This document shows positions 6,939 to 9,797 of a stretch of 9,797 nt of DNA, piece after piece. Source of the stretch: an uncultured Bacteroidaceae bacterium. GTDB taxonomy: Bacteria > Bacteroidota > Bacteroidia > Bacteroidales > Bacteroidaceae. Positions within the stretch are counted from its first letter, which is position 1. The number at the start of each line of letters is the position of its first letter. The notes beneath the pieces are model-generated. The model searched no databases and had not been told where the DNA came from. It saw only the letters and a program-made list of their open reading frames with translations. The stretch spans positions 1-9,797 of the forward strand of contig CAJGCJ010000068.1 of assembly GCA_904501775.1 (NCBI GenBank). The letters run 5' to 3'. The translations under genes and the position numbers were made by a program.

Positions 6939-7774
6939 AGATAGCAGCAATAGCACGCGAAGAGATACACTCACCATGCATGGTCGGGAAAGACCTTGCA
7001 ATATTAGAGTGCGTTATCGGCGAACTGACTGCAGCCGGTCATCATGCCACTCTGTACAAGGCAAACAGACTGGAAACCGACACACTGCAGGAATGCAGCA
7101 GTTGCGATGCAATTGTTCACATGCTTCGCGGAACTGAAAAACTTGCATTTTTGGAAACTGCTGCCAAATGTGGCGCAACAATTATAAACAGCACCGCAGC
7201 TGTCAAGAACTGTTCACGCAACAGATTCACTGCGATACTCTCTGAATCGGGTATTCAACAGCCCTCTTATCAGGTAGCACCCACCAAAGAAGCACCGCCG
7301 ACTGCAGGCTACCCCATGTGGATTAAAAAAAATAAAGGGTGGTCGATGCACAAAGACGATGTATGCTATGCAGCCGACCACACTGACGCGATAGCAATAT
7401 TTGAGCAGTTCAGGCAGCGCGGCATCGACGAAGTACACTGCTGCAGCCACATTGAGGGCGACATCATAAAGTTCTACGGCATTGGCACCGATTTTTTCCG
7501 TTGGTACTACCCCAACCCCGAGAATACAAAGTTCTCGCTTGAAAGGCACAATGGAGCGACATCCAACAACGCCTTTGAGACAAGCCGCCTTAGAGCAGAA
7601 ACATCTGCTGCAGCAAAAGCGTTAGGGTTGGATATTTACGGCGGTGATGCCATAATAACCGAAGACGGAGAAATCTATATCATAGATATAAACGATTTTC
7701 CAAGTTTCTCGGCATTCCGCGAGGAGGCCGCAAGAGCGATAGCACACCTCGTCACATCACAAAAAAGAGAATAA
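6935..7774 (+). CDS. Small ATP-grasp-fold protein, possible carboxylate-amine ligase
   Basis: A 279-residue cytoplasmic protein. ATP-grasp enzymes activate a carboxylate as an acyl-phosphate and join it to an amine or similar nucleophile. The C-terminal third carries the recognisable signature: YGGDAIITEDG (235-245) and IYIIDINDFPSFSAF (247-261), where Asp238, Asp251 and Asn253 fit the Mg-ATP ligands, as in RimK-like proteins. WIKKNKGWSMHKDDV (129-143) is a likely ATP-binding lysine and phosphate loop. The N-terminal part (MKIAAIAREE, INST near 84-87, then NRFTAILSESGIQQPSYQV) matches a pre-ATP-grasp domain with the usual lid entry. The start at 6935 overlaps the upstream stop by four bases and gives a sensible N-terminus; the frame is open further upstream, but that part is antiparallel to nothing known and lies within the preceding gene. 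The CDP-alcohol transferase starts 2 nt later. The substrate is unknown. Confidence 0.8.
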   Translation: MKIAAIAREEIHSPCMVGKDLAILECVIGELTAAGHHATLYKANRLETDTLQECSSCDAIVHMLRGTEKLAFLETAAKCGATIINSTAAVKNCSRNRFTAILSESGIQQPSYQVAPTKEAPPTAGYPMWIKKNKGWSMHKDDVCYAADHTDAIAIFEQFRQRGIDEVHCCSHIEGDIIKFYGIGTDFFRWYYPNPENTKFSLERHNGATSNNAFETSRLRAETSAAAKALGLDIYGGDAIITEDGEIYIIDINDFPSFSAFREEAARAIAHLVTSQKRE

Positions 7775-7776
7775 AG

Positions 7777-8730
7777 ATGAACGAAACAGACAAGAAAGCA
7801 TATAACGCATCAATAAAATCGTACGACACCGAAGAGTTCATAGACCTATGGTTCTATCGTCCGTTAGGATTCCATTGTGCACTCTTCTTTCGCAACAGAG
7901 GCATACATCCGAACATCGTCACAATCGCATCCATTCTGCTGGGCATAGCAGCCGGAATATGTTTTACGCAGGAGAATCTAAGATGGAACATTCTGGGCAT
8001 ACTGCTGCTGATGTGGGCCAACCTCTACGACAGCACCGACGGACAACTTGCGCGTATCACAGGACAGAAGACACGCTGGGGACGCATTCTCGACGGTTTT
8101 GCAGGCGATGTATGGTTCTTCTTTATATATGCAGCAATAGCCATACGCACCACATTCGAGCCAATCCCCTTTGCTCCACAATACGAATGGGGTGTATTGA
8201 TATGGATTCTATGCTCGTTTGCAGGATTCTGGGTACACGGCTCACAATGCCAATTGGCCGACTACTACCGCAACATACACCTTTTTTTCATCAACGAGAA
8301 CAACGGCAACGAGTTTGACAATTCACAGGCGCAGCGCAAGCTCTTCAAAGAGACCACTTGGAAAGGCAACTTCTTCTGGAAAATATTCCTCCATTTCTAC
8401 GTCGCATATACCGAAAATCAGGAGCGCATGTCGCCCAAGTTCCAGCAGATGATAAAGATTGTGAAGGAGCGATACAAAGGCGACATTCCACAGCAGTTGC
8501 GCAATGAATTCCGCGCAGGCAGCCTGCCGTTGATGAAATATACCAACATACTCACATTCAACTCGCGTTTCATAATGCTATGGTTCGCATTGCTTATACA
8601 ACAGCTGTGGTTATACCTGTTTTTTGAGCTGGTAATACTCATGGCTATATTCACATACATGCGCTACCGTCACGAGAGACTTAGCCAGAGAATAACCGAC
8701 AAAATTGAGAATGGATATGAATACCGTTAA
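7777..8730 (+). CDS. CDP-alcohol phosphatidyltransferase family membrane protein
   Basis: A 317-residue integral inner-membrane enzyme that should transfer a phospho-alcohol from a CDP-linked donor to a hydroxyl acceptor, or a phosphatidyl group to an alcohol. The CDP-OH-P signature lies at 85-111: Asp85-x2-Asp88-Gly89-x2-Ala92-Arg93-x8-Gly102-x3-Asp106-x4-Asp111. The last spacing is four residues where the family pattern has three. HPNIVTI at 44-50 is the usual element before the first helix. Hydrophobic segments appear at about 46-63, 70-84, 112-124, 137-153 and 264-294. Between the last two is a roughly 100-residue hydrophilic stretch rich in Lys, Arg and aromatic residues, which makes the protein longer than the usual 180-220 residues. 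The N-terminal 40 residues are also hydrophilic (YDTEEFIDLWFYRPLG). Context with an NTP-transferase suggests it uses that enzyme's product. It overlaps the HAD gene by 20 nt. Confidence 0.88.
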   Translation: MNETDKKAYNASIKSYDTEEFIDLWFYRPLGFHCALFFRNRGIHPNIVTIASILLGIAAGICFTQENLRWNILGILLLMWANLYDSTDGQLARITGQKTRWGRILDGFAGDVWFFFIYAAIAIRTTFEPIPFAPQYEWGVLIWILCSFAGFWVHGSQCQLADYYRNIHLFFINENNGNEFDNSQAQRKLFKETTWKGNFFWKIFLHFYVAYTENQERMSPKFQQMIKIVKERYKGDIPQQLRNEFRAGSLPLMKYTNILTFNSRFIMLWFALLIQQLWLYLFFELVILMAIFTYMRYRHERLSQRITDKIENGYEYR

Positions 8731-9418
8731 AGGAATAATATTCGACTATGGTGGCACCATTGACACAAACGGCATACATTGGGCCGAGGTAATATGGGAA
8801 CAGTACATAGCAGCAGGCGTGACAATTGAGAAACAGCTTTTTCGCGATGCGTATGTATATGCCGAGCGTGCTCTTGCAAAAAGCCCCATAATAGAGCCCA
8901 CCGACACCTTCCACAGGCTGCTCACCAAGAAAATCGCCATTCATGCAGAATTTCTCAAGGGGAAGATAACCCCGGCGCAGCAAGATATCATAGTAGAGGG
9001 TTGCTACAGGAAAGTTCTCGACACACTTGAAACCACTTGCAGCATTGTAAAGAAACTGTCGAAGCGCTACCCCATGGTCCTTGTCACAAACTTCTATGGC
9101 AATATGAATGTAGTTCTCAAGGAGTTCGACCTTAAGGAATATTTCCCCATAATAATTGAATCATCGGTTGTAGGCATAAGAAAACCCGACCCCGCACTAT
9201 TTGCTTTAGGAGTAGAGGCTCTTGGCCTAAAAGCCGGAGATGTAGTGGTAATAGGCGACTCGTACCGAAAGGACATATACCCGTCGCATACGCTCGGTTG
9301 CAAAACCGTATGGCTCAAAGGCGCATGCTGGGAAGAGGAGACGCCTTCACCTGATGCCCTTCCCCACAGCATAATAGGCAGCATAGAGGAGTTGCTTAAC
9401 ATTATGGGCGGAATTTGA
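8711..9418 (+). CDS. HAD-superfamily hydrolase with variant motif I (DYGGT)
   Basis: A 235-residue cytoplasmic HAD-fold protein. Motif I is FDYGGT (11-16) with the nucleophile Asp12. Motif II is VLVTN (Thr126), motif III is Lys158 in GIRKPDPALF, and motif IV is VVVIGDSYRKDI with Asp183 and Asp188. The cap region (about 20-115) is helical, as in class I HADs. The residue two after the nucleophile, normally the Asp that acts as general acid/base in phosphatases, is Gly14, so ordinary phosphatase activity should not be assumed. The start is taken as ATG 8711 (MDMNTVK); ATG 8717 is equally possible, and TTG 8705 is less likely. All of these lie inside the end of the preceding CDP-alcohol transferase gene, implying coupled translation. 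In this cassette a plausible role is dephosphorylating a precursor or product of the pathway. Its last codons lie in the terminator hairpin. Confidence 0.86.
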   Translation: MDMNTVKGIIFDYGGTIDTNGIHWAEVIWEQYIAAGVTIEKQLFRDAYVYAERALAKSPIIEPTDTFHRLLTKKIAIHAEFLKGKITPAQQDIIVEGCYRKVLDTLETTCSIVKKLSKRYPMVLVTNFYGNMNVVLKEFDLKEYFPIIIESSVVGIRKPDPALFALGVEALGLKAGDVVVIGDSYRKDIYPSHTLGCKTVWLKGACWEEETPSPDALPHSIIGSIEELLNIMGGI

Positions 9419-9431
9419 TTCCGCCCATAAT
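9401..9431. terminator. Hairpin between convergent genes, probable bidirectional terminator
   Basis: ATTATGGGCGGAAT (9401-9414) pairs perfectly with ATTCCGCCCATAAT (9418-9431) around a TTG loop, giving a 14-bp stem with a GC-rich centre. It embeds the TGA stop of the HAD gene (9416-9418) and ends two bases before the stop of the convergent minus-strand frame (9433-9435). No run of T follows on either strand, so termination is inferred from position and stem strength rather than from a classical Rho-independent signature. Confidence 0.65.
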
Positions 9432-9432
9432 A

Positions 9433-9723
9433 TCAGTCCATGCTTAGTCCCAGAAGTTCTATATTCCTTGCAGCCTGCATATCACCGAGAGCAGCTGCAC
9501 GCCTGAAGGCATCGGCAGCTGCAGCGCGACGATGCTGGCGATGATCTATGACACCTTTTATATTCAAGGCCCGAGGGTCGTTTGAGTATGGAATCAAGGC
9601 AGCTCTTAAAGCATTATAATCGGGGTGCGGATTATTGGCAAGTTCTGCCACAACCCTATTCAATGCATCGGCACTGCTATCCGACAGATTATGATAATAG
9701 ATACGAGTACAGCAGGCACCTCT
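9433..9723 (-). pseudogene. C-terminal TPR-like fragment, probably a broken gene
   Basis: The frame reads 96 codons from just after a TAG (9726-9724) to a TGA at 9435-9433. From about 9663 downward the protein has the character of a repeat-containing C-terminus: PDYNALRAALIPYSNDPRALN, then KGVIDHRQHRRAAAADAF, then RRAAALGDMQAARNIELL, a helical pattern like one or two TPR/Sel1 units. I associate this kind of ending with Bacteroidales DUF3868/OmpA-like surface proteins, but only by resemblance. There is no in-frame ATG or GTG after the TAG; the only start options are a TTG at 9663 or a CTG near 9687, with no ribosome-binding site. A free-standing 76-residue protein is possible but the features fit a C-terminal remnant or a nonsense-interrupted gene better. 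Confidence 0.5.
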
Positions 9724-9797
9724 CTAATTGACCGAATTAGAATCGTTGCATAGCGCCGTATAATGTTTGCCACCATCATAGGAGCGCAGCAGAGCCA
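9724..9797 (-). CDS. C-terminal end of an unidentified reading frame (runs off right edge)
   Basis: On the minus strand, in the same frame as the TPR-like fragment downstream, 23 codons (ALLRSYDGGKHYTAL, then CNDSNSVN) run from the window edge to a TAG at 9726-9724. SYDGGKHY fits the pattern S-x-D-x-G-x-x-[W/Y] of an Asp-box (BNR) repeat, but a DGG-x-x-Y element is also seen near the middle of some Bacteroidales OmpA-like proteins. It may thus be the true end of a separate gene or the upstream half of the same gene interrupted by the TAG. Too little is visible to decide. Confidence 0.35.
   Translation of the reverse strand, partial: ALLRSYDGGKHYTALCNDSNSVN

Noticed and set aside
8705..8710. 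TTG start for the HAD gene
   Set aside because: Two ATG codons follow at 8711 and 8717, closer to the conserved motif I, and nothing favours the TTG.
6240..9418. Di-myo-inositol phosphate or phosphatidylinositol pathway as a firm call for the cassette
   Set aside because: No inositol-phosphate synthase is present, and the nucleotidyltransferase and CDP-alcohol transferase are only family-level matches, so the alcohol cannot be named.
9763..9797. Possible plus-strand gene start (ATG at 9763, 11 codons to the edge)
   Set aside because: No promoter with correct TAnnTTTG spacing, and the opposite strand carries a more protein-like frame; too short to judge.

Overview
The window reads as chromosomal DNA from a member of the order Bacteroidales (phylum Bacteroidota). 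The grounds are a TAnnTTTG-type -7 element directly before rlmN, near-absence of Shine-Dalgarno sequences, a DUF4837 lipoprotein next to pdxA, and a GT2-DUF4922 fusion protein. These family assignments are from memory of protein motifs, not from a search. Genus cannot be fixed. Gene density is very high and the longest gene-free stretch is the 151-nt divergent intergenic region at 2850-3000. No rRNA, tRNA, CRISPR array, insertion sequence or integrase was seen.

Layout. (1) 1-2849, minus strand: a large three-part protein (degenerate GT-A-like region, GT2 glycosyltransferase, GalT/HIT-like DUF4922 domain) whose stop overlaps by four bases (ATGA) the start of a SpoIID/LytB-domain gene that runs off the left edge. 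(2) 2850-3000: divergent regulatory region with a perfect 14-bp palindrome near the minus-strand gene, a Bacteroidales -7 box for the plus strand, and nested inverted repeats running into the rlmN start codon. (3) 3001-6232, plus strand: rlmN, a DUF4837 lipoprotein and pdxA, with gaps of 10 and 15 nt. (4) 6240-9418, plus strand and continuing the same run: a LicC/IPCT-like nucleotidyltransferase, a small ATP-grasp protein, a CDP-alcohol phosphatidyltransferase-family membrane protein and a HAD-family hydrolase. Spacing within this cassette is -4, +2 and -20 nt, so the four are probably translationally coupled. (5) 9401-9431: a 14-bp perfect hairpin between convergent stop codons. (6) 9433-9797, minus strand: a C-terminal repeat-like protein fragment and, upstream in the same frame but behind a TAG, the end of another reading frame. 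This looks like a broken gene or a gene remnant.

How the genes may work together. The most interesting unit is the four-gene cassette. A nucleotidyltransferase that activates a phosphorylated alcohol (NMP-X) followed by a CDP-alcohol phosphotransferase is the logic of di-myo-inositol-phosphate synthesis and of phospholipid headgroup attachment. An added ATP-grasp ligase and a HAD enzyme with an altered catalytic motif suggest a modified headgroup or phosphodiester whose identity the sequence does not give. The second unit of interest is the coupled GT2-DUF4922 / SpoIID pair, where the visible N-terminus of the SpoIID-like protein shows no signal peptide. rlmN (rRNA/tRNA methylation) and pdxA (vitamin B6 synthesis) are housekeeping genes.
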